Part shown: one piece after another, positions 55,019 through 64,000 of the stretch
Position numbering within the stretch: the first letter of the stretch is position 1
How the letters are laid out: every line of letters starts with the position of its first letter
NCBI RefSeq assembly: GCF_018403285.1
Contig: NZ_BOSJ01000005.1
Coordinates: 124,001-188,000 of the forward strand
Length of the DNA: 64,000 nt
Reading direction: 5' to 3'
Source of the DNA: Paenibacillus sp. J45TS6
Lineage (GTDB): Bacteria; Bacillota; Bacilli; Paenibacillales; Paenibacillaceae
Notes under the pieces: model-generated
What the model was told of the DNA's origin: nothing
What the model saw: the letters and a program-made list of their open reading frames with translations, nothing else
Database searches by the model: none
Made by a program: the position numbers and the translations under genes

Positions 55019-55926
55019 ATGACCAACAAATTGACAATGAAGAATGCAGGATGGATATTTTTCGTATCCTATGTCACTGGCATCATACTATCTGGATGGA
55101 TGCGTTCGAATGGAAACCTGCATCACGATAATCTATTCTTATTTCTGGGCTACGTGGCGGTCGGACAAATTGTACTAAATGTGTTACCCGCTGTAGTTTG
55201 GTGCCGGTACCGACATATATCCCTTCGTAAAGTATTCAGGCTACATAAAGTTTCATTTATCACCAGATTACGGAAGTGGTATCCGTCTTGCTTGGAGCAT
55301 CTTATAAAACATCACACTATCCGGTTGCGGATTCGCTCTTTTCCTTTTGTATTCTTCTACTGAGTATCGGGATTATCCCGCCTATATGTGAGGAGTTGTT
55401 GTTTCGAGGAGTTCTCATTACTGGGTATGCAAGACATGGAATATGGTTTTCAGCTGTAATGAGCTCTTTTCTATTTGCCTTGTTCCATGACAATCCTTAC
55501 CGGCTGATTGAATTATTCGGGGCGGCTCTAGTTTCCTCTTTACTGGTCATCAAATCAGGCTCTATTATTCCAGGGATTATCGTTCATTTAATAACGAACT
55601 CGACTTATGTAGTCAGCTCATACCTTCAGAGAGGAGATATGCTTGAAAATATTTCTACTCCTGGAGGTCCCGGTGCGAAAATCATCCTGATCACAGGCTT
55701 TGCTTCTATTGTCGCTTTCATGATTTGCAGGCGTCTATTTACACGATTTGACCCGTGTGAAGAGGTTATAGAGCAGAAGAGGAATGTATCTTCCCCGCTT
55801 CGTTACTTTGGTTGGAGTCTTCCTATTATGTTGTCCATAGCTGTGTTTATTATTAAAGTGAGTAAAAAAGCAAACCCTATCTTCCGCTTAACGCGCGGGT
55901 ACAAATTTATTTTTATAGTCATATAA
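55019..55926 (+). pseudogene. CPBP-family membrane protease gene broken by frameshift/deletion
   Basis: Two overlapping frames encode one protein. The first (start about 55019, to 55363) has an N-terminal membrane region (AGWIFFVSYVTGIILSGWM ... CRYRHISLRKVFRLHKVSF). The second (from about 55249 to 55926) holds the CPBP/Abi core: ICEELLFRGVL (EE motif), FLFALFHDN (His) and GIIVHLITNS (His, Asn). A stop (TAA at 55246) lies between in the second frame, and about 25-40 residues usual between these parts are missing. CPBP proteins are intramembrane proteases used for bacteriocin immunity or prenyl-protein processing. The broken gene is unlikely to function. Confidence 0.75.
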
Positions 55927-55960
55927 AAAGGGGCCTCTCTTACAACAGAGAGACCCTTAT
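55927..55960. terminator. Terminator between convergent CPBP relic and DUF2339 genes
   Basis: AAGGGGCCTCTCT and AGAGAGACCCTT pair with small mismatches around TACAAC, with A- and T-rich flanks. Confidence 0.7.
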
Positions 55961-55974
55961 TATGATGTTCCATC

Positions 55975-57657
55975 TTATTCTTTTTTATAAAAGAATCGAG
56001 AAAGCAAGATACCAATACCTCCGAGTCCGATAAACAGAACTGCCTTTATGATCATGGAAACCGTTGGAAGATCGAAGAAGATGACTTTGATTAAAGTTAA
56101 AAATAGGAGAGCGATACCTGCAAGCCGAACTTGTTTGATTTTTTTCTTGAGACCGTAGGCTATTACGGCGATGGCATACCCCACCCAAGTAGATGAAATG
56201 ATCAAATGCTGAGCATTATCACTTACATTTTGTGTAAGTACAGTAGTGACATCGGTTATAAAGATGAGGAATAGTACGCCGAGACCGTAGTAAAGTACTC
56301 TAATCCATTCTTTAGTTTGATTTTGATTTTCAGCAGAATAATATCTCAATAAAACGATAATGCCTGCTAAGGTAAGCAGAATCACGATCCATATAAAGGT
56401 ATTAACGGATGCAAGAGAATCCATGCCGCCTAATAAGATGATACCTCCTGCGAGAAACCCTACCAGATAAATGAGAAGACCGTTTATTTTTTGGAACAAT
56501 GATTTAATAATGAAACCCAGAGCAAGAGCGATAAAACCCTCGATAATGAAAAGACCGACAACCCATTTATTCTGGGCCATTTCCATCAATAAGAAAAGTA
56601 AAGAGTAAGACGATATGGCAAGCATATAAGGTAGAGTATCTTTGAAACCTTTTCTCCAGGTGTAGGCTGAAATCGCACTATATAGCAGTGTAAATGATAA
56701 CAAGATTAGAACGATATCCGACTCCAAGATTAATCTGGACCAAATAGCGGTTAAGACAAAGCTTGATATCAGTACACGATGTTGATGATTTAAAATTCCT
56801 GTTCTAAGCAAGATGGAGACTAAAAGAATGAGGTGCTGGACCAATGCACCGTAGACAATCCATCTATCATTTGAGATAGAACCAACCATACTAAATATGA
56901 GAAAAGCAGGGTGTATCAAAATAAATGAGGTATAAAGTAAAGTGACAAATCGATGCCTGATCGCAAAGATCATGGCGCTAGTGTAGAGCAATACTTCGTA
57001 ACATACAAAGAATGGTGTAGATGGGTTGTTATCGACCAGAAAGGGTGTCAAGATTCCCGATACAATGGCGAGTACGCCCAATGTCTGTGATTTATAGCGG
57101 TAAGAGAACAAAAGTCCCAGTACAGTCCAAAGTACGTTGAGAATAAAAGCGATGGGGGCACTCATAAAGTCATATAAGTAATGCGCTGCGAATGTGGTAA
57201 GCATGAAGATCCCTATGGAACCCGCCAAAAGCACTTGTGATAACAAGAGACGCTGATGCTTGTGTTGTCTTGCGCCGAGATAAACGAAAGCCGCACCGGC
57301 GAGAAGACCAATAATGCATCGCATTCCCTCAGTAATATAACCACCATCCACTGCTGCTTTAAATCCCCAAATTAATCCGATTAAAAAGACAAACAGGAAT
57401 ACACGAGGAAGCCAAACTCTGGCAATGAGATGTTCCCAATCTGTCTCTTTTTGCCTGATGTTCTCCTGTGGCGTTTTCTCTCTCGTTTCACCGTATGATG
57501 TACCGGAGGGGACAGGCCCTTGAATCCATGTTTTGGACGGTGGTCCCGTATCCGTAGTAACTCTCTTTGATATTCTATACTGTTTTAAATCCGTTACTTC
57601 TTTTTCAAGTTCCATGATTCGCTGTTCCAAACGATTTAAACGTTCATCATTATTCAC
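55975..57657 (-). CDS. DUF2339-family multi-spanning membrane protein
   Basis: A 560-residue protein. Residues 1-28 form a coiled coil (RLNRLEQRIMELEKEVTDLKQ), then a polar linker to about 70, then at least 14 hydrophobic segments throughout. The block WLPRVFLFVFLIGLIWGFK, RCIIGLLAGAAFVYLGAR and GVLAIVSGILTPFLV is the DUF2339 signature. Function is unknown. The gene is alone and divergent from the epimerase-like gene. The ribosome binding site on the minus strand is GGGAGGGT. Confidence 0.82.
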   Translation of the reverse strand: MNNDERLNRLEQRIMELEKEVTDLKQYRISKRVTTDTGPPSKTWIQGPVPSGTSYGETREKTPQENIRQKETDWEHLIARVWLPRVFLFVFLIGLIWGFKAAVDGGYITEGMRCIIGLLAGAAFVYLGARQHKHQRLLLSQVLLAGSIGIFMLTTFAAHYLYDFMSAPIAFILNVLWTVLGLLFSYRYKSQTLGVLAIVSGILTPFLVDNNPSTPFFVCYEVLLYTSAMIFAIRHRFVTLLYTSFILIHPAFLIFSMVGSISNDRWIVYGALVQHLILLVSILLRTGILNHQHRVLISSFVLTAIWSRLILESDIVLILLSFTLLYSAISAYTWRKGFKDTLPYMLAISSYSLLFLLMEMAQNKWVVGLFIIEGFIALALGFIIKSLFQKINGLLIYLVGFLAGGIILLGGMDSLASVNTFIWIVILLTLAGIIVLLRYYSAENQNQTKEWIRVLYYGLGVLFLIFITDVTTVLTQNVSDNAQHLIISSTWVGYAIAVIAYGLKKKIKQVRLAGIALLFLTLIKVIFFDLPTVSMIIKAVLFIGLGGIGILLSRFFYKKE

Positions 57658-57822
57658 TAACAGACCCTCCCTAATCCAATTTCTGGTTTCTTTTTAATGT
57701 AACATTCCTTTAAATGATATTGGAAGAGGTTTTTCTTATGTCTGCTAAAATGGGTAAAGGACAGAAGGGAAGATCATGGCGAATTGCTATTCCCTCACAA
57801 AACTGCATAGGAGATGGACTTC

Positions 57823-58812
57823 ATGAAGAAGATTTTTGTATTAGGCGGGACTGGATTTCTAGGTTATTTTACAGTTAAAGAATTATTGCGACGAGGATAT
57901 AATGTATCGACTGTATCGCGGCATTCCATGCCATCAGAGGATCTTTTGCCTGGGGAAGTCGAGCACAGAGTAGGGGATATCAATAAGATGTCAGATGAAG
58001 AAATCCGGAAGATGCTAGAGGGCGTTGATGGATTTGTATATGCTGCTGGAGCAGATGAACGGACGTTACCTGAAGCTCCGGCAATAAAGTTTTTTTATGA
58101 AGCAAATATACTTCCTACTCAGCGTCTTGCTAGATTAGCTAAACAAGCTGGCGTGAAAAAGTTTGTCATACTTAGCTCGTATTTTGCGCATTTTGCAGAA
58201 GAGTGGACCGATATTCCGTTGAAACAAAATGCTTACCCACGCTCTCGATTGCTTCAAGAGGAATTAGCGTGTCTTGAAGGTGAAGGAGGAATGGATGTGA
58301 TGAGCATTCGTTTGCCTTACATTTTCGGTGTGATGCCAGGACGTATGCCGCTATGGTCCATGTTTGTAAATAGAGTAAAAGATCAGAAAGTCGTTCCCGT
58401 ACTTGGCGGAGGTACAGCAATGGTCACTGCGCAGCAGGTAGCAGAAGCTACGATCGGAGCGATGGAGTACGGTGAACATGGCGGAAAATATGCGATTTGC
58501 GGCATGAATATGAAGCATAGCGAGTTTTATCAAATGGTAGTGAATGCACTAGGACAGGAAGATAGCACGGTCAAGGTTCTGCCACTAGATCAGATGAAAC
58601 CAGTGATGGAGCAGATCGATGCTAACAATGCGGAAGCGGGTAAAGAACAGGGTGTTCATATGAGTATGATGGCAGAGATCCAAAACCGAGACGCCTATCT
58701 CGACCCTGCTGACACCATGACTCTACTCAAATATCATGAATATGATATCCGAGAATCAATCAGGGAGACACTCCGAAAATGTGTTCAGGAAGAGGCAAGA
58801 GCTGATTCTTAA
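57823..58812 (+). CDS. NAD-dependent epimerase/dehydratase-like protein
   Basis: A 329-residue Rossmann protein starting MKKIFVLGGTGFLGYFTV, the GxxGxxG dinucleotide-binding motif. Further segments are VDGFVYAAGADE and FVILSSYFAHFAEEW; the YxxxK catalytic pair expected of epimerases is not obvious (YPRSRLLQEE is in its place), so it may belong to the atypical NAD(P)-binding group. The ATG at 57823 is used because AGGAG lies 9 bp upstream; the ATG at 57814 overlaps that site. Substrate unknown. Confidence 0.8.
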   Translation: MKKIFVLGGTGFLGYFTVKELLRRGYNVSTVSRHSMPSEDLLPGEVEHRVGDINKMSDEEIRKMLEGVDGFVYAAGADERTLPEAPAIKFFYEANILPTQRLARLAKQAGVKKFVILSSYFAHFAEEWTDIPLKQNAYPRSRLLQEELACLEGEGGMDVMSIRLPYIFGVMPGRMPLWSMFVNRVKDQKVVPVLGGGTAMVTAQQVAEATIGAMEYGEHGGKYAICGMNMKHSEFYQMVVNALGQEDSTVKVLPLDQMKPVMEQIDANNAEAGKEQGVHMSMMAEIQNRDAYLDPADTMTLLKYHEYDIRESIRETLRKCVQEEARADS

Positions 58813-58856
58813 TCAATAAATCTTAGGTTAATGGTATATCTATATGGAATTAATGA

Positions 58857-58887
58857 GGCAGCCGGACCATGTTCGGTTGTTTTTTTT
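58857..58887 (+). terminator. Terminator of the epimerase-like gene
   Basis: CAGCCGGAC and GTTCGGTTG pair (with G-U pairs) around CAT, followed by TTTTTTT. It lies about 45 bp past the stop codon. Confidence 0.8.
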
Positions 58888-59041
58888 GCTGCGCGAATGC
58901 GTAGGTTTTGCGACATTCATTATTTACCAAATTACCACATACATGATCAAGGCTAAAATGAGAGACACTTTGCACAGGTCAAACCTAACATATTCTGGCG
59001 TTGTTGCTATAAAAGTTTTAGGTAGAGAGGAATGACTCCAC

Positions 59042-60631
59042 TTGAGGAAAATAATGATTTGGTCTTTGCTTATTGTTTTTATGTTGACCTCTGGGTGCCA
59101 AAAGAAAGAAGCAACACCTGATGAACAGGATTTAGTACAAGTGAAATCAATAAAGAGAGAAGACGCTAAGAAAGTGATCTTCTTTATGATCGATTCTTTA
59201 ATGTCTCAAGCCATTGATGATGGGATCAAACAAAACAAGCTGCCTACTTTTCAATATCTAACGGAACATGGGATTTACGATAAGGACATGGTTAGTTCAT
59301 TTCCCACGATGTCAGTAACGATAGATAGTTCTCTAATTACAGGAGCATATCCTAATAGTCATCATGTACCAGGTCTTACTTGGTATTCTTCGGATGAGAA
59401 AAAAGTAATCAATTATGGAACTGGGCCGATGGAGATATGGAAACATGGAGGTAATGAGGTATTACAGGATGCGTTAATCAACTTGAATGGGAATCATTTA
59501 AATCCGCAAATACCTACGATATATGAAGATTTGGCCAAGCATGGTTTAAAATCGGGTTCTATTAATGGCTTGATTTACCGAGGTGCGTCTCATCATAGGT
59601 TGACGATTCCTGAATGGCTTAAAGGCATTACCTCTTTACCAAAGGAAATTCAAGTAAAGGGTCCAGATTTTTTAGCCTTAGGTTCTCTTGCAAATCCACT
59701 AGAGAATGTTAAAAATATGCCAGAAGGTTTAACGGGACGACTCGGTCTCAACAACCAATATTCAATGGAAGCCGTAAAGTATTTGATTCAGGAGAACAAA
59801 TTACCTGATTTCTTATTCGTTTATTTACCAGATCTTGATCAGAAATTACATAAGAAAGGACCACAAGAACGAAGCGGAGTGGAGGAACTTGATAAGCAAC
59901 TAGGTTCTTTGTTACAACAATTTGGTTCACCAAAAGAAGCGTTAAATAAAGCTATTTTTATACTTACAGGTGATAGCGGAATGACTTCCCTTTATTCTGC
60001 TCAAAACGATTCGGTTGTCGATTTACCTTCTTTACTTAAGGAATACAGTGTACTAAAACAAGGGAAATCGGTTACGGACGAAACAGATATTGTTCTTGCT
60101 GTAAATGAAACGATGGCTTATGTATACAACCTTAATAAAGAAAATTCATTAAGAGATCTTGCTAATGCATTAACCTCCGATCCCCGTATCGATCTCGTAT
60201 CTTGGAAAGAGAATGAATGGATTCATGCCTTGCAAGGTGAAACCATTAAAGAAGTGAAGTATAAATCAAACGGAAAAATGGTCGATCGCTATCAACAAAA
60301 ATGGACGGTCGAACAAGATTTAGATGTGCTTGATTTAAAATTAAATACAAAGAATCAAAAATTGTCTTATGGAAAATACCCTGACGTACTGCAGCGATTA
60401 TCAGGCGCATTACATTCACATCAGGGAGAGTTTTTAGTCGTTACGGCAAAACCGGGATATGAACTGGCAGACAAAAGCTCCCCAACACATGAAGGCGGAG
60501 GAGGCCATGGTTCGCTTCATGAAAAAGAATCACTTGTTCCTCTTATCATATGCGGTACGAATGAGAAACCTCAATATTTACGGATTATTGATTTAAAACC
60601 ATATCTCCTGAAACTTTTAACAAAAGACTGA
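59042..60631 (+). CDS. Lipoprotein of the alkaline phosphatase / nucleotide pyrophosphatase family
   Basis: A 529-residue membrane-anchored hydrolase. Residues 1-18 and Cys19 form a lipoprotein signal (LTSGC). The NPP-type fold is seen in VIFFMIDSLM (Asp), SSFPTMSVTIDSSLITGAYPN (Ser/Thr nucleophile region), FVYLPDLDQKLHKKGP (Asp and His) and the late THEGGGGHGS (His). In the usual metal motif Asp-His-Gly-Met, the His is replaced by Ser (ILTGDSGM, Asp311-Ser312). Such proteins cleave phosphodiesters or phosphomonoesters outside the cell. The start is TTG, about 10 bp after GAGAGG. A terminator follows. Confidence 0.85.
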   Translation: MRKIMIWSLLIVFMLTSGCQKKEATPDEQDLVQVKSIKREDAKKVIFFMIDSLMSQAIDDGIKQNKLPTFQYLTEHGIYDKDMVSSFPTMSVTIDSSLITGAYPNSHHVPGLTWYSSDEKKVINYGTGPMEIWKHGGNEVLQDALINLNGNHLNPQIPTIYEDLAKHGLKSGSINGLIYRGASHHRLTIPEWLKGITSLPKEIQVKGPDFLALGSLANPLENVKNMPEGLTGRLGLNNQYSMEAVKYLIQENKLPDFLFVYLPDLDQKLHKKGPQERSGVEELDKQLGSLLQQFGSPKEALNKAIFILTGDSGMTSLYSAQNDSVVDLPSLLKEYSVLKQGKSVTDETDIVLAVNETMAYVYNLNKENSLRDLANALTSDPRIDLVSWKENEWIHALQGETIKEVKYKSNGKMVDRYQQKWTVEQDLDVLDLKLNTKNQKLSYGKYPDVLQRLSGALHSHQGEFLVVTAKPGYELADKSSPTHEGGGGHGSLHEKESLVPLIICGTNEKPQYLRIIDLKPYLLKLLTKD

Positions 60632-60642
60632 GGGAAACACCT

Positions 60643-60688
60643 AAGAACCACGACTGGATAAAAAATCCGGGATCGTGGTTCTTTTTTT
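60643..60688 (+). terminator. Terminator of the phosphodiesterase-like gene
   Basis: AAGAACCACGA and TCGTGGTTCTT pair perfectly over 11 bp around a 19-base loop, followed by TTTTT. Confidence 0.9.
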
Positions 60689-60730
60689 ACCTTGCTTACT
60701 GTGCCATGATAGCTATGGGGGCGATGGTAA

Positions 60731-62182
60731 ATGTTTAAGGATTTTAAGCTCATTGCCGGACGACCGGTATATATACAAATCAAAGACTATATGAAGCACT
60801 TAATTATAAAAGGCGCACTGCAAAGCGGTCAAAAACTCCCATCCACACGTGAAATGGGTGTACTGCTGAAGGTTAGCCGCAACTCGGTCATCGCCGCTTA
60901 CGAGGGGCTGGAGGACGATGGGTTTATCTACGCGGTTAAAGGACAGGGAAATTACGTAGCCCCATCAGCACCGGGTACGATGAAGGTCTCATCTCGAATG
61001 ATGGATTGGAAAAAGCATTTGAACGACCACGCCATGTTGGCAGAAGAACTGGATATCATGAAACGCGGGATCCGTGCGGAAAAGAGGACGATCTCTTTTA
61101 CGAGTATTGCTCCTGATGAAGAACTGTTCGATCTTGACAATGTAAAGCGGGCTTTCATGGACCGTATGGCTGTGGAAGGTAATGTCCTGCTGAACTACGG
61201 ATATGCCAAAGGTTACAAGCCATTGATTGATTATTTGCACCAATACATGGAGCACAAGGGCGTGGATATGAAGGGCAAGGACATCCTGATCACCAATGGT
61301 TTTACGGAAGGTTTTAATATCGTGCTCTCCGCATTGAACCAGAAGAGTGGCCAGGTCCTGACCGAGAATCCGACGCATCATACAGCGATCAAGAATTTGA
61401 AACTGAATGGCTTTGGAATCAGGGGGATTCCTATGGAGCGGGATGGTATTCACTTGGGTAAGCTTGAGAAGGCGCTCAGTGAGGGAGAGTACGATTGTGC
61501 TTACTTTGTGCCTTCGTACCATAATCCGACAGGGATTGTTATGTCCCCCGAGAAAAGACAGGGCCTCATGAAGCTAATGGCGGGATACGATATTCCGGTC
61601 ATCGAGGATGGTTTTAACGAAGAGCTTCGTTACTCGGGATCCCATGTATCGCCGCTGATTGCAACGGCCGGTGCAGGCAATAGTGTGATTTATCTCGGCA
61701 GCTTTTCTAAAGTCTTGTTCCCTGGTCTTCGGGTAGGATGGGTGCTGGCCGACGAGGAACTGATCTATTACCTGGAGAGTATCAAGCGGGCACAGACGAT
61801 TCATACATCAACCTTGGATCAATCCATTCTTTATCAATATTTATACAACGGTAATCTAGATAAATATTTGAAAAAAGCGAAAGCGGAATATAAACGGAAA
61901 TATGAACTGACGCTGGAATGTTGCAAGCAGCATGTTCCTTTTGGGGCATTGACCGGAGACGGTGGACTGCATTTATTTGTGGAATTTGCGGATGGTTTTA
62001 ACACGAAAGAACTGCTTGAGGCATGTCGTGCGCAAGGTGTTATTTTTACGGCAGGAGAGATGTTCTATACCGATGGCGGGGGACAGCATACCATGCGGCT
62101 TGGGTTCTCCAGAGTGACGGATGAGGATATCCGCAAGGGAATCGAGATTATTGGCAAAACAGCGCACAAATTAATGGGATGA
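60731..62182 (+). CDS. ddlR: MocR/GabR-type regulator, likely DdlR
   Basis: A 483-residue fusion: a GntR-type winged helix (about 1-80; GRPVYIQIKDYMKHLII, LPSTREMGVLLKVSRNSVIAAYEGLEDDGF in two helices) and a fold-type I aminotransferase domain that binds PLP (Schiff-base Lys in YLGSFSKVLFPGLRVGW). These proteins are regulators, not enzymes. The ddl gene starts 13 bp downstream. A MocR regulator, DdlR, controls ddl in Brevibacillus and Clostridioides, which fits this pairing; the name is inferred from context. It has its own promoter region after the preceding terminator. Confidence 0.88.
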   Translation: MFKDFKLIAGRPVYIQIKDYMKHLIIKGALQSGQKLPSTREMGVLLKVSRNSVIAAYEGLEDDGFIYAVKGQGNYVAPSAPGTMKVSSRMMDWKKHLNDHAMLAEELDIMKRGIRAEKRTISFTSIAPDEELFDLDNVKRAFMDRMAVEGNVLLNYGYAKGYKPLIDYLHQYMEHKGVDMKGKDILITNGFTEGFNIVLSALNQKSGQVLTENPTHHTAIKNLKLNGFGIRGIPMERDGIHLGKLEKALSEGEYDCAYFVPSYHNPTGIVMSPEKRQGLMKLMAGYDIPVIEDGFNEELRYSGSHVSPLIATAGAGNSVIYLGSFSKVLFPGLRVGWVLADEELIYYLESIKRAQTIHTSTLDQSILYQYLYNGNLDKYLKKAKAEYKRKYELTLECCKQHVPFGALTGDGGLHLFVEFADGFNTKELLEACRAQGVIFTAGEMFYTDGGGQHTMRLGFSRVTDEDIRKGIEIIGKTAHKLMG

Positions 62183-62195
62183 AGGAATGATGATC

Positions 62196-63140
62196 ATGTT
62201 GAAGGTTGGCGTAATTATGGGAGGTATTTCTTCCGAAATGGAGGTGTCACTAAACACCGGCAGAGAGATGATGAATCATCTGGACCGTAATAGATATGAG
62301 GTGATTCCTGTTGTATTTAGTAAGCCTGCGGAACTTGTGGAGAAGGTAAAGGGACTTGATATTGCTCTTCTAGCTCTGCACGGGGTTTACGGTGAGGACG
62401 GGACGATACAGGGAATGCTGGAGACACTAGGTATACCGTATACAGGAAGCGGAGTACTGGCGAGCAGTCTGTGCATGAATAAGGATTTGTCCAAAAAAAT
62501 CCTCCGCTATGAAGGAGTAAACACGCCGGCCTGGCTATGTTGGAACAGTATGGAAGACTACTCACCGGAAGCCGTTCAGCAGCTGGGATACCCAGTAATG
62601 GTGAAGCCAAATACAGGCGGTTCCAGCATAGGGATGGAAAAAGTGAACGACGAACAGGATCTGCATAGCGCGGTGATGAGGGCTTTTGCAAGTGACCCCG
62701 ATCAGTCGATCTTGATTGAACGATATATCACGGGTCAGGAAATTACTTGCTCCATTCTAGATGGGGAACTTCTGCCCGTGGTAGGAATCACTTCGTCATC
62801 TTCGGAATGGTTCGATTACCGTGCTAAGTATGACGATGGCGGAGCGGAAGAGGTGGTGGTGAACCTGCCTCATGAACTAGATCAGTTGGTTCGTAAGACG
62901 GCATTGACCTGTTACAAAGCATTAAAGTGCAGTGTATATGCCCGGGTCGATATCCTGTTGTCGGATGGTGTTCCTTATGTATTAGAGATGAATACGCTGC
63001 CTGGAATGACAAAGACGAGTCTTTTTCCCAAAAGTGCTGCTGCAGCTGGAATATCTTTCAGCTCATTACTCGACCGGATTATCAGCTGTTCTATGACAGA
63101 ACGCAGCAAGAACAAAGGGGTGACAATTCATGTTAAGTAA
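62196..63140 (+). CDS. ddl: D-alanine--D-alanine ligase
   Basis: A 314-residue ATP-grasp ligase that joins two D-alanines for peptidoglycan precursors. Family features: VGVIMGGISSEMEVSLNTG at the N-terminus, ALHGVYGEDGTIQGMLE, YTGSGVLASSLCMNKDLSK, MVKPNTGGSSIGMEKV, YRAKYDDGGAEEVV, and C-terminal VLEMNTLPGMTKTSLFPK (metal ligands). The ATG at 62196 has GAAGGA 10 bp upstream and gives the usual family N-terminus; earlier ATGs at 62187 and 62190 are possible. It is coupled to the regulator before it and overlaps the aminotransferase after it by 11 bp. Confidence 0.94.
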   Translation: MLKVGVIMGGISSEMEVSLNTGREMMNHLDRNRYEVIPVVFSKPAELVEKVKGLDIALLALHGVYGEDGTIQGMLETLGIPYTGSGVLASSLCMNKDLSKKILRYEGVNTPAWLCWNSMEDYSPEAVQQLGYPVMVKPNTGGSSIGMEKVNDEQDLHSAVMRAFASDPDQSILIERYITGQEITCSILDGELLPVVGITSSSSEWFDYRAKYDDGGAEEVVVNLPHELDQLVRKTALTCYKALKCSVYARVDILLSDGVPYVLEMNTLPGMTKTSLFPKSAAAAGISFSSLLDRIISCSMTERSKNKGVTIHVK

Positions 63141-64000
63141 TTGGATTACCCCAAAGGTAAGGAACATCCCGCCTTCTGGAATACGTGCTTTCTTCGAACT
63201 AAGTAGCGGCAATCAGGACGTCATTTCACTTGGAATAGGTGAACCAGATTTTGTTACTCCAGAACACATTAGGAAAGCATGCATAGAGGCATTAAACCAG
63301 GGAGCAACGAGTTATACATCCAATGCAGGTTTGCCTGAACTTAGAGAGGAAATTGCCAACTATCTTCAAAAAAACTTCCACCTTCGCTATGATCCTGCCA
63401 GCGAAGTGCTTGTCACGGTAGGCAGCAGCGAAGCACTGGACCTGGCGCTGCGAGCGTTCACTGCTCCGGGCGATGAAATTCTTCTTCCTTCACCTAGTTA
63501 TATCGCTTATTCACCGATCGTTTCTTTGAATGGAGGTACAGTGGTAGAGGTAGAAACGAGAGCGGAAGAGGGTTTCAAGCTAACTGCTGAGTCATTACGA
63601 CAGACGATTACTCCACGATCCAAGCTGCTGATGCTGAATTATCCGAACAACCCAACGGGAGCGATCATGACTGCAGAGGATTGGCAACCAATTGCCGATA
63701 TCGTTAAGGAAAATAATCTGCTAGTCATTTCAGATGAAGTCTATGCCGAGCTGACTTATGACTCGAAGCATGTCAGCATTGCTTCGCTGCCAGGAATGCA
63801 GGAGAGAACCATCGTACTCAGCGGATTTTCTAAAGCATTCGCAATGACGGGCTGGAGAATCGGCTATGCCTGCGGTCACCGTGATCTGCTGGCAGCCATG
63901 CTGAAGATCCATCAATACACGGCGATGTGTGCCCCGGTGCTGGGACAGATTGCTGCACTCGAATCTCTGCGCCATGGCCTTGAGTCAATGAATGAGATGA
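63130..64000 (+). CDS. PLP-dependent aminotransferase class I/II, 5' part
   Basis: The first 290 codons of a fold-type I aminotransferase; the 3' end lies outside the window. Features: ISLGIGEPDFVTP, the GSSEALDLALRAF PLP-phosphate loop, LNYPNNPTGAIM (Asn), SDEVYAELTYD (Asp, Tyr) and the Schiff-base Lys in SGFSKAFAMTGWRIGY. It resembles PatA-type enzymes. The ATG lies within the ddl 3' end, giving translational coupling. A D-alanine or cell-wall amino acid role is suggested by its place after ddl, but the substrate is not provable here. Confidence 0.9.
   Translation, partial: MLSNWITPKVRNIPPSGIRAFFELSSGNQDVISLGIGEPDFVTPEHIRKACIEALNQGATSYTSNAGLPELREEIANYLQKNFHLRYDPASEVLVTVGSSEALDLALRAFTAPGDEILLPSPSYIAYSPIVSLNGGTVVEVETRAEEGFKLTAESLRQTITPRSKLLMLNYPNNPTGAIMTAEDWQPIADIVKENNLLVISDEVYAELTYDSKHVSIASLPGMQERTIVLSGFSKAFAMTGWRIGYACGHRDLLAAMLKIHQYTAMCAPVLGQIAALESLRHGLESMNEM

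Noticed and set aside
58844-59035. Reading frame of 63 codons after the epimerase-like gene
   Set aside because: It reads through a clear terminator hairpin and has no ribosome binding site.

Overview
The window reads as chromosomal DNA of a low-GC, plant-polysaccharide-degrading Firmicute, most probably a Paenibacillus. Supporting signs are strong AGGAGG-type ribosome binding sites with frequent TTG/GTG starts, a cydABDC operon, a tyrosine-type T-box leader, secreted proteins with SLH or copper-amine-oxidase-like domains, and many glycoside hydrolases (GH11, GH115, GH42, GH5, GH2). This is inference from gene content; no rRNA is present to confirm it. No tRNA, rRNA, CRISPR array, transposase or prophage was seen.

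Layout: 1-3070 holds the end of an L-arabinose operon (araB, partial, then araD and araA). A cre-like site and a secreted GH11 xylanase follow (3.2-4.0 kb), then a formylglycine-enzyme-like lipoprotein, a MazF-like protein and an orphan LuxR-type response regulator. 6.6-12.5 kb is the cytochrome bd operon cydA-cydB-cydD-cydC, preceded by three TTGTCA hexamers at exact 11-bp spacing. 12.9-15.0 kb is a secreted SGNH esterase with an SLH-like C-terminus. At 15.4-15.9 kb an apparently intact tyrosine T-box leader now precedes only a broken C-terminal scrap of a tyrosyl-tRNA synthetase gene.

16-24.6 kb is an accessory stretch of small membrane and lipoprotein genes: a polysaccharide deacetylase, a MazG-like enzyme, a LOG-family protein, an RCC1-like propeller, three unrecognised small genes, and an XRE regulator with an Ntn-amidase-like partner behind a promoter bearing two near-identical palindromes. 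24.9-34.2 kb is a hemicellulose locus: a GH115 alpha-glucuronidase, a GH42 beta-galactosidase, a divergent secreted GH5 with a ricin-type lectin domain, and an intracellular SGNH esterase. CcpA-like cre sites lie in or near several of these genes. With the arabinose genes and GH11 this suggests use of substituted arabinoxylan under glucose repression.

34.3-44.1 kb carries an AAC(3)-type acetyltransferase, glucose 1-dehydrogenase, class II fructose-1,6-bisphosphatase (glpX), small membrane proteins, a PQQ-repeat protein and a GH2 enzyme. 44.3-50.2 kb is transport and resistance-like: an MFS transporter behind a foldable leader, a MarR-FUSC exporter pair, and a MerR-GAP-family pair with a MerR-type promoter. 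50.9-54.7 kb is a two-component system followed by an SLH protein whose 3' end is frameshifted. A broken CPBP protease gene follows at 55 kb. 56-60.6 kb encodes a DUF2339 membrane protein, an NAD-dependent epimerase-like protein and a phosphodiesterase-like lipoprotein. The right end is a cell-wall cluster: a MocR/DdlR-type regulator, D-Ala-D-Ala ligase and an aminotransferase cut by the window edge.
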